Assembly (NCBI RefSeq): GCF_007096355.1
Contig: NZ_VKDF01000002.1
Coordinates: forward strand, 124,001 to 188,000
Direction: 5' to 3'
Length of the DNA: 64,000 nucleotides
Source: Paracoccus sp. M683
Lineage (GTDB): Bacteria > Pseudomonadota > Alphaproteobacteria > Rhodobacterales > Rhodobacteraceae
This document shows, piece after piece, positions 49,500 to 58,966 of this stretch. Every line of letters starts with the position of its first letter. Position 1 is the first letter of the stretch. The notes under the pieces were generated by a model. The model had not been told where the DNA came from, did no database searches, and was given only the letters and a program-made list of their open reading frames with translations. Made by a program: the position numbers and the translations under genes.

Positions 49500-52340
49500 T
49501 TACTCCGCCGCTTGCGCATAAGCCTCCAACGGCGGACAGGTGCAGATCAGATTCCGGTCGCCATAGGCGTTATCCACACGCCCGACAGGCGGCCAATACT
49601 TGTCCACACGGAATGCGCCCGGCGGGAAGCAGCCCTGTTCGCGGCTGTAAGGACGGTCCCATTCGGCCACCAGATCCTCGACCGTATGGGGCGCGCGGCG
49701 CAGCGGGCTTTCATCGGGTTTCATCCGGCCCTCGGCGACCTCGGTGATCTCGTCCCGGATCGCCATCAGCGCGGTGATAAAACGGTCTATCTCGGCCTTG
49801 GTTTCGGACTCGGTGGGTTCCACCATCAGCGTGCCGGCGACCGGCCAGCTCATCGTGGGCGCATGGAACCCGTTGTCGATCAGGCGCTTGGCAATGTCGT
49901 CCACGGTCACGCCATGTTCGGCAAAGGGCCGCGTATCGAGGATGCATTCATGCGCCACCCGCCCGCGATTGCCCATGAACAGGATCGGGTAAGCCCCGGC
50001 AAGACGGCTGGCGATGTAATTGGCGTTCAGGATAGCCACACGGGTCGCCTGCGTCAGCCCGGCCCCGCCCATCATCAGGCAATAAGCCCAGGAAATCAGC
50101 AGGATCGAGGCGCTGCCATAGGGTGCCGCCGAAACCGCGCCGCTGTCATCATCGCGGGGATCGCCCGGCAGATGCGGCGCCAGATGCGCCTTGACGCCGA
50201 TGGGGCCCATGCCGGGGCCGCCGCCGCCATGGGGGATGGCAAAGGTCTTGTGCAGGTTCAGGTGGCTGACATCGCCGCCGATCTCGCCCGGCTTCACCAG
50301 CCCGACCAGCGCGTTCATGTTTGCCCCGTCGATATAGACCTGCCCGCCATGATCATGGGCGATCTGGCAGACCTCGCGCACGGTATCCTCAAAAACGCCA
50401 TGCGTGCTGGGATAGGTGATCATCACGGCGGCCAGCTTATCGCCCGCCGCCCTGGCCTTGTCGGCGAAATCTTCAAGGTCGATGTCGCCATTGGGGGCCG
50501 ATTTCACCACCACGACCTTCATGCCGCACATCTGCGCGCTGGCCGGGTTGGTGCCATGCGCCGAAACCGGAATCAGGCAGACATCGCGCTGATCATCGCC
50601 ATTGGCGCGGTGATAGGCCTGAATGGTCAGAAGCCCCGCATATTCCCCCTGCGCACCGCTGTTGGGCTGCATCGAGAAGGCGTCATAGCCGGTGATCTGG
50701 CACAGCTTGGCTGTCAGATCTTCGATCGCCTCGGCATAGCCGGCGGCCTGATGGCGCGGCGCAAAGGGATGCAGCGCGCCGAATTCGGGCCAGGTGATCG
50801 GCATCATCTCGGCCGCGGCGTTCAGCTTCATCGTGCAGGACCCCAGAGGGATCATCGCCCGGTCCAGCGCCAGATCGCGATCCGACAGGCGACGCATATA
50901 GCGCATCATCTCGGATTCCGCGCGGTTCATGTGGAAAACCGGATGGGTCAGGTAATCGCTGTCGCGCAGCAGGGCATCGGGAATGGCGGGTGCGGTCGCG
51001 GGGGTCGCGGCCTCTCCGATGCCAAAGGCGTCCAGCAGCCGCGCGATCACGCCTGCATCAGTGGTCTCATCGACGCTGATGCCCACGCGGTCACGGCCAA
51101 CCTTGCGCAGGTTGATGCCGCGCTGCTCGGCTGCGGCCAGAATGCCGGCCTGACCGACGCCGACCTTGACGGTGATGGTGTCAAAGAACGCATCCGGCGC
51201 GACCTCTGCCCCGGCGTTGCGCAGGGCATCAGCGACGGTCACGGCATGCAGATGCACCCGCTGCGCGATGGCGCGCAGCCCGACCGGCCCGTGGAATACG
51301 GCGTAGAAGCTGGCCATGACCGCCAGCAAGGCCTGCGCGGTACATACATTCGACGTGGCCTTTTCGCGGCGGATATGCTGTTCGCGGGTTTGCAGCGACA
51401 GGCGATAGGCCTGATTGCCGCTCGCATCAATGGAAACCCCGACGATCCGTCCCGGCATGGTGCGCTTCAGCGCATCGCGGCAAGCCATGAAGGCGGCATG
51501 CGGGCCGCCATAACCCATCGGAACCCCGAACCGCTGCGACGAGCCGACAGCGATATCGGCCCCCATCTCGCCCGGCGATTTCAGCAGGCACAGGGCCAGC
51601 AGGTCGCTGGCCACCACGGCCAAGGCACCATTGGCATGCAACGCCTCGATTTCGGGCGTCAGGTCGCGGATATGGCCGTAGGTGCCCGGATACTGGAAGA
51701 TCGCGCCAAAGACCGCGCCCGCATCCAGATCGTCGATGGATGCCTTGACCACCTTGATCCCCAAGGGGGCGGCTCGCGTCTCGATCACCGAAATGGTCTG
51801 CGGATGCAGATCATGGGCGACAAAGAACGTATCGGATTTGGACTTCGACTGGCGATGCGCCATGGCCATCGCCTCGGCCGCCGCCGTCGCCTCGTCCAGC
51901 AGGGACGCATTGGCCACCGGAAGCCCGGTCAGATCGGCCACCATGGTCTGATAGTTCAACAGCGCCTCAAGCCGGCCCTGGGCAATCTCGGGCTGATAGG
52001 GGGTATAGGCCGTATACCAGGCCGGATTCTCAAGAATATTCCGCTGGATCGCAGGCGGCGTGACGGTGCCGTAATAGCCCTGCCCGATCAGGCTGGTCAT
52101 CACCTTGTTCTTGCGCGCCACCTCTTCCATCCGGGCCAACAGCGCGGCTTCGGACAGGGCGGGCCAGTCCAGCGGGCTATGCTGCCGGATCGCCTTTGGC
52201 ACGGTCTGGTCGATCAGCGCCTCCAGGCTGTCGGCCCCCACAGCCTTCAGCATCTCGTCCATCTCGGCGGGCGAAGGACCGATATGGCGGCGATTGGCGA
52301 AATCATCGGGATTATAGCGGGTCGGGTTCCAGCGGCTCAT
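49500..52340 (-). CDS. gcvP: Glycine dehydrogenase (decarboxylating), P-protein
   Basis: This is the PLP-dependent P-protein of the glycine cleavage system, about 946 residues with fused alpha and beta halves. The PLP lysine is Lys698 in [19 protein letters not shown]. The N-terminus [21 protein letters not shown] gives the chosen start at 52340; an upstream ATG at 52388 would add 16 unlikely residues. It decarboxylates glycine and passes aminomethyl to the lipoyl arm of GcvH. It is the last gene of gcvT-gcvH-gcvP. Confidence 0.97.
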   Translation of the reverse strand: MSRWNPTRYNPDDFANRRHIGPSPAEMDEMLKAVGADSLEALIDQTVPKAIRQHSPLDWPALSEAALLARMEEVARKNKVMTSLIGQGYYGTVTPPAIQRNILENPAWYTAYTPYQPEIAQGRLEALLNYQTMVADLTGLPVANASLLDEATAAAEAMAMAHRQSKSKSDTFFVAHDLHPQTISVIETRAAPLGIKVVKASIDDLDAGAVFGAIFQYPGTYGHIRDLTPEIEALHANGALAVVASDLLALCLLKSPGEMGADIAVGSSQRFGVPMGYGGPHAAFMACRDALKRTMPGRIVGVSIDASGNQAYRLSLQTREQHIRREKATSNVCTAQALLAVMASFYAVFHGPVGLRAIAQRVHLHAVTVADALRNAGAEVAPDAFFDTITVKVGVGQAGILAAAEQRGINLRKVGRDRVGISVDETTDAGVIARLLDAFGIGEAATPATAPAIPDALLRDSDYLTHPVFHMNRAESEMMRYMRRLSDRDLALDRAMIPLGSCTMKLNAAAEMMPITWPEFGALHPFAPRHQAAGYAEAIEDLTAKLCQITGYDAFSMQPNSGAQGEYAGLLTIQAYHRANGDDQRDVCLIPVSAHGTNPASAQMCGMKVVVVKSAPNGDIDLEDFADKARAAGDKLAAVMITYPSTHGVFEDTVREVCQIAHDHGGQVYIDGANMNALVGLVKPGEIGGDVSHLNLHKTFAIPHGGGGPGMGPIGVKAHLAPHLPGDPRDDDSGAVSAAPYGSASILLISWAYCLMMGGAGLTQATRVAILNANYIASRLAGAYPILFMGNRGRVAHECILDTRPFAEHGVTVDDIAKRLIDNGFHAPTMSWPVAGTLMVEPTESETKAEIDRFITALMAIRDEITEVAEGRMKPDESPLRRAPHTVEDLVAEWDRPYSREQGCFPPGAFRVDKYWPPVGRVDNAYGDRNLICTCPPLEAYAQAAE

Positions 52341-52397
52341 CACAACCATCCATGTAGGGAAGCAAGGCCCGGCAAAAGGCCTCATCATCCGTGCAGA

Positions 52398-52436
52398 AAT
52401 ATCCTCGGGGGGTCCGGGGGGCGAAGCGCCCCCGGT
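52398..52436 (-). repeat. Hairpin repeat, copy 2 (between gcvH and gcvP)
   Basis: Read on the transcribed strand, a CCGGGGGCG / CG-CCCCCGG type hairpin is followed by ACCCCCCGAGGATATTT. The order and orientation relative to transcription are the same as in the serC-serA copy. It occupies the 109-bp gap inside the gcv operon and could tune gcvP expression. Confidence 0.75.
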
Positions 52437-52449
52437 CCGACAGTCAGAA

Positions 52450-52809
52450 TCAGCCGATCAGCGCCTGATAGGCGGCTTCATCCATGAAACCATCCATGAC
52501 GCCAGCATCGGCGGGCTTGATCTTGAAGAACCACGCCGCCATCGGATCGGCATTCACATCGCCGGGCGCATCGGCCAGCGCGCTGTTGACGGCGGTGATA
52601 ACGCCCGCAACCGGCGCGGTAATGTCAGATGCGGCCTTGACCGATTCGATCACCACGACCTCTTCGCCAGCGGCAACCTCGCGACCCTCTTCGGGCAGCT
52701 CGATGAACACCACATCGCCCAGCTGCTCGCTGGCATGGGCGGTGATGCCGACGACGATCTCACCACCTTCGTCGCGCAGCCATTCGTGATCTTCGGTGTA
52801 TTTCAACAT
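52450..52809 (-). CDS. gcvH: Glycine cleavage system H-protein
   Basis: This 119-residue lipoyl carrier has the lipoylated lysine Lys58 in [12 protein letters not shown]. The family landmarks [13 protein letters not shown] at the N-terminus and [16 protein letters not shown] are intact. It shuttles the aminomethyl group between the P- and T-proteins and sits 11 bp behind gcvT. Confidence 0.97.
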   Translation of the reverse strand: MLKYTEDHEWLRDEGGEIVVGITAHASEQLGDVVFIELPEEGREVAAGEEVVVIESVKAASDITAPVAGVITAVNSALADAPGDVNADPMAAWFFKIKPADAGVMDGFMDEAAYQALIG

Positions 52810-52820
52810 GGGATAAGTCC

Positions 52821-53948
52821 TCAGCGTTTGTAGGAAGGGGTGACAAAGGGCAGGGCGGAAATGCGAACCGGCACCCGGCGACCGCGAAGATCGGCCCAGA
52901 CAAGACCGCCCTCGGCCAGTTCCGCCGGCAGATAGGCCATGGCCACCGGCCCGCCAACCGTCGGGCCAAAGCCGCCGGAACAGACCGTGCCGATCTGGGC
53001 GCCACCTGCTTCGGCCTCGAACAACGCCACACCCTCGCGGATCGGCGCCCGACCCTCGGGGCGCAGCCCGACGCGCCGGATTGTCGCCGATCCGTCAGCC
53101 AGTTGCCCCAACACCCGGTCAGCGCCCGGAAAACCGCCCTCGCGGGCACCACCGCGACGACGCGCCTTGCCGATCGCCCAGCTCAGCGCCGCCTCGGCCG
53201 GGGTGGTTTCCTCGGTCAGGTCATGGCCATAAAGCGGCATTCCGGCTTCCAGCCGCAAACTGTCCCGAGCAGCCAGTCCGATGGACATCACCTCGGGCTG
53301 ATCCAACAGGGCATCGGCAAAGCTGCGCAGATGGGTCTGTGGAACCGAAATCTCGAATCCATCCTCGCCGGTATAGCCCGAGCGGGATACCCAAAGCTCG
53401 GCCCCGTTCCAGTTGTGGCTGGCGACATCCATGAACTTCATCGCCGCCACGCCAGGCAGAAGCCGGTCCAGCACCAGCTGGGCCATGGGACCTTGCAGCG
53501 CCAGCAGACCGCGATCGGTGATCGGCTGCACGCTGACGCCAGCCAGCTTTTGCAGATGCGGGATATCATGGTCGGCGCGGGCGGCGTTCACCACAAGCAG
53601 ATAGTGATCGCCGCGATTGGCGAACATCAGGTCGTCCAGAATGCCGCCCTGATCATTGGTGAACAGCCCATAGCGCTGACGCCCCTCGGGCAGACCCAAC
53701 ACATCGGCGGCAATCAGGCTTTCCAGCGCCAGCGCGGCGCTTGTCATATCGCCATCCATGGGCGCGACCCGCACCTGCCCCATATGCGACACGTCAAACA
53801 GCCCGGCATGGGCACGCGTGTGCAGATGTTCGCCCAACACGCCTTGCGGGAATTGCACCGGCATGTCCCAACCCGCGAAAGGCACCATCTTGGCCCCTTC
53901 GGCGACATGCAGATCGTAAAGTCCGGTCCGTTTCAGTTCCTCGGCCAT
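52821..53948 (-). CDS. gcvT: Glycine cleavage system T-protein (aminomethyltransferase)
   Basis: This 375-residue folate-dependent aminomethyltransferase opens with MAEELKRTGLYDLHVAEGAKMVPFAGW. It has DVSHMGQVRV with the catalytic Asp region, and GYTGEDGFEISV for folate binding. GGGGAGG precedes the ATG at 53948; a start at 53984 would run into the leader. It is the first gene behind the glycine riboswitch, so the whole gcvTHP operon responds to glycine. Confidence 0.96.
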   Translation of the reverse strand: MAEELKRTGLYDLHVAEGAKMVPFAGWDMPVQFPQGVLGEHLHTRAHAGLFDVSHMGQVRVAPMDGDMTSAALALESLIAADVLGLPEGRQRYGLFTNDQGGILDDLMFANRGDHYLLVVNAARADHDIPHLQKLAGVSVQPITDRGLLALQGPMAQLVLDRLLPGVAAMKFMDVASHNWNGAELWVSRSGYTGEDGFEISVPQTHLRSFADALLDQPEVMSIGLAARDSLRLEAGMPLYGHDLTEETTPAEAALSWAIGKARRRGGAREGGFPGADRVLGQLADGSATIRRVGLRPEGRAPIREGVALFEAEAGGAQIGTVCSGGFGPTVGGPVAMAYLPAELAEGGLVWADLRGRRVPVRISALPFVTPSYKR

Positions 53949-54015
53949 CGGCCCTCCCCAAATTTGGCGCCGGTGGTCCGGCATCTGTCAACCGGCATGA
54001 CGCCAGCCCTAGATG

Positions 54016-54175
54016 CCCCTTCTGTCCCTGCCCGCTGACGGGCGCCTGAGATCGTTATCCCTTCGGCGGGCCATCTCGGCCACTCTCCAGAGTTCTGACG
54101 GATAACGGTCCTTTTGCCTGAGAGTTCGCCGGGGCGGCTGCTCCTTCGGCACTGGCGCGTCGCCAGCTTCTCCCG
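54016..54175 (-). ncRNA. Tandem glycine riboswitch
   Basis: Two consecutive aptamers are visible on the minus strand. The first runs from CGGGAGAAGC through GCCGAAGGAGCAGCC, AACTCTCAGGCAAAAGGACCG. The second runs from AACTCTGGAGAGTGG through GCCGAAGGGATAACG, ATCTCAGGC and AGGGACAGAAGGGGC. These are the conserved core segments of gcvT glycine riboswitches, which turn gene expression on with glycine. It lies in the 306-bp leader of gcvT. Boundaries are accurate to about 10 bases. Confidence 0.93.
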
Positions 54176-54254
54176 AAATCCTGTGCAAGACAGGTACCGA
54201 CACTGCCCGGCCAACGCAAGAGATTTGTCATCCGGGCACCGCGACGGCGCCCAT

Positions 54255-55334
54255 TCAGGTTTTCGGAAAGACGAACACCCGGTCGCGCCGCAACATCAGC
54301 CACATGGGCGTGCCGGCGGGCGGTAGGAACACGCCGGGCACGGTGGCACTAAGCGTAATGGCATCATCGTCGGTGACGAATTCAACCAGCGATTCCCGGC
54401 CCAGATAGCGCGCCCGCACGACCCGCGCATGGGCGGCCGTGCCATTTTCCGGCGTCGGCGCCGGCCCCTGCCCGTTTCGGTCGAAATCAATCTTCAGGTG
54501 CTGGGGACGAATGACGATATCGACCTCGGTTTCATCGGGCACGCCGGGGGTCAGAAATTCACCAAAGGGCGTATGCGTCAGCGCCCCTTTGACCTTGCCG
54601 GTCAGCAGGTTCAGATCGCTGAAAAACGCCGCGACCTGGCGGTCGACCGGGGCGTTGTAAAGGTTATAGGGCGCGCCCTGCTGCACAATGCGCCCGTCCC
54701 GCATCAACAGGATCTGATCGGCCATCCGCATCGCCTCGACCGGCTCATGCGTGACCAGCAGAACGGCGGTGCCTTCCTCTTTCAGCAGGGCCAGCGTGTC
54801 GTCACGGATGCCGTCGCGCAGCCGTTCGTCCAGCCCGCTGAACGGCTCGTCCATCAGCAGCACGCGAGGGCGGGGCGCCAGCGCGCGAACCAGCGCCACC
54901 CGCTGCTGTTCACCGCCAGACAGTTGATGGGGATAGCTGTCGATATGCCGCCCCATCTGAACCCGGTCCAGCAATTCCGCCACACGAGGCCGGTTGGCGG
55001 CCTCGCCGCCCTTCAGGCCAAAGGCCACGTTCTCGGCCACGGACAGATGCGGGAACAGCGCGAAATCCTGGAACATCAGCCCAATGGCGCGGCGTTCGGG
55101 CGGCACACGAAAGACCGTGTCGCAGACCAGTTGCCCATCGACCAGGATACGCCCCGAATCCTGCATATCCACGCCGGCAATGATGCGCAGCGTCGTCGAT
55201 TTCCCGCAGCCCGAGGGCCCCAGCAGGCAGGCAACCTGCCCGGCGGGGATGGCGAAAGACACGTCATCCACGACCTTGCGTCCGCCAAAGCTGCGGGTGA
55301 GATTCTGCACCTCTAGTCGCGGAGGGATCTGCAC
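54255..55334 (-). CDS. ABC transporter ATP-binding protein (FbpC/PotA-like)
   Basis: This 359-residue import ATPase has Walker A LLGPSGCGKSTTLR, signature HQLSGGEQQRVALVRAL, Walker B VLLMDEPFSGLDERLR and switch His in LLVTHEP. A C-terminal TOBE-like domain (VDIVIRPQHLKIDF) follows. The pattern matches ferric-iron or spermidine/putrescine importers. No permease or binding-protein gene is adjacent, so its partners are elsewhere. It is unrelated to the upstream gcv genes. Confidence 0.9.
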   Translation of the reverse strand: MQIPPRLEVQNLTRSFGGRKVVDDVSFAIPAGQVACLLGPSGCGKSTTLRIIAGVDMQDSGRILVDGQLVCDTVFRVPPERRAIGLMFQDFALFPHLSVAENVAFGLKGGEAANRPRVAELLDRVQMGRHIDSYPHQLSGGEQQRVALVRALAPRPRVLLMDEPFSGLDERLRDGIRDDTLALLKEEGTAVLLVTHEPVEAMRMADQILLMRDGRIVQQGAPYNLYNAPVDRQVAAFFSDLNLLTGKVKGALTHTPFGEFLTPGVPDETEVDIVIRPQHLKIDFDRNGQGPAPTPENGTAAHARVVRARYLGRESLVEFVTDDDAITLSATVPGVFLPPAGTPMWLMLRRDRVFVFPKT

Positions 55335-55375
55335 GGGGTCTGCCAGATTCTTTCGGTCAGGTTTTACCGGGCCTA

Positions 55376-55969
55376 TCAGCGCGGCAATTCAGTCGCAACC
55401 AGTTCCATCGGCAACCAGCCATGGATCGGGGCAAGATCGGGCAGCCGCGCAGCCCAGACGGCACCGCCTCCGGGCGGCTGATCGGGGCGGGTTCGGGCAT
55501 CGGTTCCGGTCAAAGCGCACCAGCATAATGTTCCGATCCCACCATGCCCGACGATCAGCAGATCGCCCTGCGTCTGCATCACCGCATGCCGACCCATCGC
55601 ATCCATCCCGCGCGCCTGCACATCATCGGCACGTTCCCAGCCTTCCACATTGTCGCCGGGATTGGCAAAAAACGCATCGGCCAGCGCCTCGTGCCGGTCA
55701 TGGGGCAGATAGCCGGTGGCCGAGCGGTCGATCTCGTTCAGCGCCGGATCGCGCAGCGGGACCAGTCCCAGCATGTCGGCGATCAGATCGGCAGTCTCGA
55801 TCGCCTTGCGTTCAGTGCTGCTGATGATGCGGCTGGTGGCCGCCAGCCAATCCGCCCCGGCAAGCGCCTGCACCCGCGCCCTGCCCTGATCGGACAGGGG
55901 CCAGTCGGGCACCGGCACCGCCGGATCTATCACCACCTGCGGATGACTGAGATAACGCAATACAGTCAT
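55376..55969 (-). CDS. Histidine-phosphatase-family protein with altered RHG motif
   Basis: This 197-residue protein follows the phosphoglycerate-mutase/SixA fold: WPLSDQGRARVQALAG, ISSTERKAIETADLI, the conserved Glu in LNEIDRSATGYL and a second His in LLIVGHGGIGTLCW. The first motif, usually RHG, reads LRYLSHPQV, so His is present but Arg and Gly are replaced. Phosphatase activity is therefore uncertain, although the nearby Arg in VLRY may substitute. It sits 9 bp behind an SDR gene. Confidence 0.85.
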   Translation of the reverse strand: MTVLRYLSHPQVVIDPAVPVPDWPLSDQGRARVQALAGADWLAATSRIISSTERKAIETADLIADMLGLVPLRDPALNEIDRSATGYLPHDRHEALADAFFANPGDNVEGWERADDVQARGMDAMGRHAVMQTQGDLLIVGHGGIGTLCWCALTGTDARTRPDQPPGGGAVWAARLPDLAPIHGWLPMELVATELPR

Positions 55970-55978
55970 CTGTCGGGC

Positions 55979-56758
55979 TCAGATGGTGACGTTCAGCGCC
56001 CCACCGTCCAGCAGGATGTTCTGCCCGATGATGAACCGCGCCTGCTGGCTGCACAGAAAGGCGCAGGTGGCGCCAAAGTCCTCGGCCGTGCCATAGGTGC
56101 CGGCGGGAATGCTGGCCTCGCGGCGCTTGCGGGCCTCGTCCACGCTGATGCCGGCCGCCTTGGCCGCGCCGCCATCCAACCCCTTGGCCCGGTCGGTCGC
56201 ATGGATGCCGGGCAACAGGTTGTTGACCACCACGCCACTGCCCGCCACCTGCCGCGACATGCCCGCCACGAAACCGGTCAACCCGGCGCGGGCAGTGTTC
56301 GAAAGCCCCAGAACGGCAATGGGCGAACGCACCGATTGCGAGGTGATATTGACCACCCGGCCCCAGCCACGATCCATCATCCCCGGCACCAGAGCCTGCA
56401 TCAGGGCGATGGCGCTCAGCATATTGCCGTCGATGGCCTTGATGAAATCGTCACGGTTCCAGTCGGTCCAGTTGCCCGGCGGCGGGCCACCGGCGTTATT
56501 GACCAGAATATCCGCCTGCCCCACGGCGGCCAACACCTTGGCGCGACCCTCATCCGTGGTGATGTCAGCGGCAACGGGCGTCACCTCGACACCATATCTG
56601 TCCGCAATCTCGCGCGCGGTGGCTACGATTTCCGCCTCGGTCCGGCTGTTGATGACCAGGTCAACCCCGGCCTCGGCCAATGCCTCGGCGCAACCACGGC
56701 CCAGACCCTTCGATGCGGCGCAGACCAGCCCGCGCTTGCCCTTGATCCCAAGATCCAT
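55979..56758 (-). CDS. SDR-family oxidoreductase
   Basis: This 259-residue short-chain dehydrogenase is similar to 3-oxoacyl-ACP reductases. It has CAASKGLGRG instead of the usual TGxxxGIG, NNAG in ILVNNAGGPP, a catalytic Ser in NITSQSVRS, and an end QNILLDGGALN. The Tyr of YxxxK is not obvious: the equivalent stretch reads LGLSNTARAGL, so the catalytic Tyr and Lys appear to be lost, as in some atypical SDRs. GGAGG before the ATG at 56758 supports that start over 56800. Confidence 0.85.
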   Translation of the reverse strand: MDLGIKGKRGLVCAASKGLGRGCAEALAEAGVDLVINSRTEAEIVATAREIADRYGVEVTPVAADITTDEGRAKVLAAVGQADILVNNAGGPPPGNWTDWNRDDFIKAIDGNMLSAIALMQALVPGMMDRGWGRVVNITSQSVRSPIAVLGLSNTARAGLTGFVAGMSRQVAGSGVVVNNLLPGIHATDRAKGLDGGAAKAAGISVDEARKRREASIPAGTYGTAEDFGATCAFLCSQQARFIIGQNILLDGGALNVTI

Positions 56759-56838
56759 GCATTCCCTCCGTCGATTATCGCGGCAGGGAAACCCGTCCAT
56801 GCCGGGATGTCAAACCCCTGCCTTGCGGCCCGGCCACC

Positions 56839-57048
56839 CTAGTCGCCGCCGCCACCACCCCCGCAATCACTGGACGAGTCACCGGAATCGCAGCCCCAGC
56901 TGTCATTACCCGCATATCCCGCGCCAGACCCCGAAGCGTCATGAGTATAATCGCTGCCCCGGCGCGACCGCCGCCACCGCAGAATTCGTGGCACCAGGAT
57001 CAGCAACGCAAAAAATGTGAACAGCGCCGGAAGAATATAGCGCTCCAA
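56839..57048 (-). CDS. Small membrane protein with Gly/Ser/Cys-rich tail (TTG start)
   Basis: This 69-residue protein is not assigned to a family. One membrane segment (ILPALFTFFALLILVP, about residues 5-20) is followed by the basic stretch RILRWRRSRRG, then a Ser/Asp/Gly tail ending DCGGGGGGD with two cysteines. The only start is a TTG at 57048, five bases after the rpe stop, with a GGGGG run as a possible ribosome site. Similar CGGGGG-type tails occur on small bacterial membrane proteins. It is probably real because of the tight coupling to rpe. Confidence 0.6.
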   Translation of the reverse strand: MERYILPALFTFFALLILVPRILRWRRSRRGSDYTHDASGSGAGYAGNDSWGCDSGDSSSDCGGGGGGD

Positions 57049-57053
57049 CCGCC

Positions 57054-57737
57054 CTAACCCCCAACTGCATCGCGAATCGCGCGCATGTTCGCGCCATAGA
57101 CATGCGCCTGGTCGACCGACCCGCCCTTGAACACGGCGGACCCGGCCACCAGCACATCGGCGCCAGCCTTCACGACCAGAGGGGCGGTCTTGGGATCGAC
57201 CCCGCCATCCACCTGAATATGGATCGGCCGATCTCCGATCATCCCGCGCAGTCGGGCGATCTTGTCGACCTGGCTGTGAATGAATTTCTGCCCGCCAAAA
57301 CCGGGATTGACCGTCATCACCAGAACCATGTCGGCCAGATCCAGCACATATTCGACGGCCTCCAGCGGCGTGCCGGGATTCAGCGCCACACCGGCCTTCT
57401 TCCCGGTGGCGCGGATCGCCTGCAAGGTCCGGTGAATATGCGGCCCGGCCTCGACATGGGCGGTGATCATGTCGGCCCCGGCCTCGGCATAGGCCTCGAT
57501 ATAGCGGTCGACCGGCGCGATCATCAGATGCACATCCATGAAGGTCTTCACATGCGGACGAAAGGCCTTCACGGCGGGCGGGCCAAAGGTCAGGTTCGGG
57601 ACGAAATGCCCGTCCATCACGTCGACATGTACCCAATCCGCACCCTCGGCCTCGATGGCGCGGATCTCACGCCCGAAATCGGCAAAATCAGCGGACAGGA
57701 TCGACGGGGCGATCTTGATGCGGCGGTCGAATGTCAT
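57054..57737 (-). CDS. rpe: Ribulose-phosphate 3-epimerase
   Basis: This 227-residue TIM-barrel enzyme interconverts ribulose-5-phosphate and xylulose-5-phosphate in the pentose phosphate and Calvin cycles. Motifs seen are [10 protein letters not shown], the metal-site [30 protein letters not shown] and IQVDGGV. All catalytic Asp and His residues are present. Confidence 0.97.
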   Translation of the reverse strand: MTFDRRIKIAPSILSADFADFGREIRAIEAEGADWVHVDVMDGHFVPNLTFGPPAVKAFRPHVKTFMDVHLMIAPVDRYIEAYAEAGADMITAHVEAGPHIHRTLQAIRATGKKAGVALNPGTPLEAVEYVLDLADMVLVMTVNPGFGGQKFIHSQVDKIARLRGMIGDRPIHIQVDGGVDPKTAPLVVKAGADVLVAGSAVFKGGSVDQAHVYGANMRAIRDAVGG

Positions 57738-57836
57738 GGCACGGCCCTCGGCAATATGCGTGCCGCACCCTTACGGCCCCAACGCATGACAGGTCAACCA
57801 CAGGCACAGCCTGCTTTGGTGCCTGCTTTGGTCCCG

Positions 57837-57875
57837 AAATATCCTCGGGGGGTCCGGGGGGCAGACAGCCCCCGG
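57837..57875 (-). repeat. Hairpin repeat, copy 3 (upstream of rpe)
   Basis: On the minus strand CCGGGGGCTGTCTGCC-CCCCGG forms the hairpin and is followed by ACCCCCCGAGGATATTTC, nearly identical to copy 2. It lies between the 3' end of the upstream small exported-protein gene and rpe, again oriented with transcription. It could serve as the terminator of the upstream operon. Confidence 0.75.
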
Positions 57876-57905
57876 CCATCGCCCCCGGCAAGGTCTCCCG
57901 GCAGA

Positions 57906-58238
57906 TCAGAAGCACAGGATTTCGGCCTCGGCCTCTGCGCGGCGCAGCGTGGCGACGATTTCGGTCATCTGCGGCATCCCGCGAAACATGCTCGCCCGCT
58001 CGCCCGAGACCTGACGCATGGTCAGGACCGTCTCGGCGCTGACATAGTCGTCATAGGTGATCACGCTGGCGATCTGGTCGATGGCACAGGAACAGCGGTC
58101 CAGCATCTCGCGGGTCTGGCCATTCGTGGCCATGCAGGCAAAGACATATTCGGCCCGCGCATTGGTAGGGAAATCACTCACCTCTTGTGCGGCGGCCGGG
58201 GTGGCCAGAAGGCACAAAACGGCAAGGCCCGACCTCAT
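57906..58238 (-). CDS. Small exported protein of unknown function
   Basis: This 110-residue protein has a signal peptide of about 17 residues ending AAA. The mature part is cysteine-containing (FACMATNG, RCSCAID and a final EILCF). Four cysteines suggest disulfides or metal binding in the periplasm. I do not recognise a named family. It overlaps the stop of the gene upstream by 4 bp (ATGA), so the two exported proteins form an operon next to the FIST/kinase genes. Confidence 0.75.
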   Translation of the reverse strand: MRSGLAVLCLLATPAAAQEVSDFPTNARAEYVFACMATNGQTREMLDRCSCAIDQIASVITYDDYVSAETVLTMRQVSGERASMFRGMPQMTEIVATLRRAEAEAEILCF

Positions 58239-58846
58239 TTCATCACCAGACGGTTCAGATAGCCAGGCCTGTCACCCTCAGTCCGCGCGACCATTTCGCG
58301 AATCGGCGCCTTGGGGCCGCCAATGGTAAAGACCATTTCCATCGTCTCGAAACCGCCCATCCGCGCGGCGTTGGGATCGGCCGCGAAGGGGGTGAACCGC
58401 GCCACGACGGTATCGCCGTCACGCGTCAGGTTGCCACCGCCAAACAGCGCGTCCTTCATGCGGTTGCGGATATAGAAGGGGCTGCCTCCGGTCAGGACGG
58501 CCATGTCGCGGGCGGTGCGTTCCAGAAAGAAGGTCAGCACCGGATCGCCGCCGCTGATCGGGAAGGGGCCCAGCTTGCGCTGGAAATCACTGGCGTCATG
58601 GATCAGTTGCAACACCGGCTTGCCATCTGCGGGATCGACGATCTCGGTCAGGGTCAGCGTGCCGTCCTGAACCGGACGAAAGCCCTCAGCGGCGGGGCCT
58701 TCGACGGTTTCGGACCAGACCAGCTGCGCCTCGCCCAAAGACCATGGCCCGCGCTCGGCAAAGACCGCATCGCCGGCCTCGCCGGCAAGTGTCGGCGCGA
58801 CAGGGATCAACAGCAAAGCCAGCGCAAGGCAGATGGTTTTCCTCAT
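58235..58846 (-). CDS. Exported protein of unknown function
   Basis: This 203-residue protein has a signal peptide of about 20-23 residues (MRKTICLALALLLIP, then a TLAG site). The mature part is rich in beta strands, with segments like FFLERTARDMAVLTGG, SPFYIRNRMKDALFGG and MEMVFTIGGPK. I do not recognise a named family. The start at 58846 is chosen over 58915 because it gives a clean signal peptide. It lies 120 bp downstream of the hybrid kinase and may belong to the same regulon. Confidence 0.75.
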   Translation of the reverse strand: MRKTICLALALLLIPVAPTLAGEAGDAVFAERGPWSLGEAQLVWSETVEGPAAEGFRPVQDGTLTLTEIVDPADGKPVLQLIHDASDFQRKLGPFPISGGDPVLTFFLERTARDMAVLTGGSPFYIRNRMKDALFGGGNLTRDGDTVVARFTPFAADPNAARMGGFETMEMVFTIGGPKAPIREMVARTEGDRPGYLNRLVMK

Positions 58847-58966
58847 TCCGGTATCCTCCCAAGAACCGCCCAAGAACCGCAATGGCACGATGGCGCAGCA
58901 CCGGGGCGCGGGCAAGGGCCGGGGGCGGCGCCTCCGTCGATGGTCGCAGGATCGGCTGCGCCGCGC

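Noticed and set aside
49512..52487. A 991-codon open frame on the plus strand opposite gcvP
   Set aside because: It is the antisense shadow of gcvP caused by GC-rich codon use; its translation has no recognisable domain and is His/Arg/Gly-biased.
57809..57832. Two tandem copies of a 12-bp unit (GCCTGCTTTGGT) upstream of rpe
   Set aside because: Only two copies and no flanking structure; probably a small local duplication, not a functional array.
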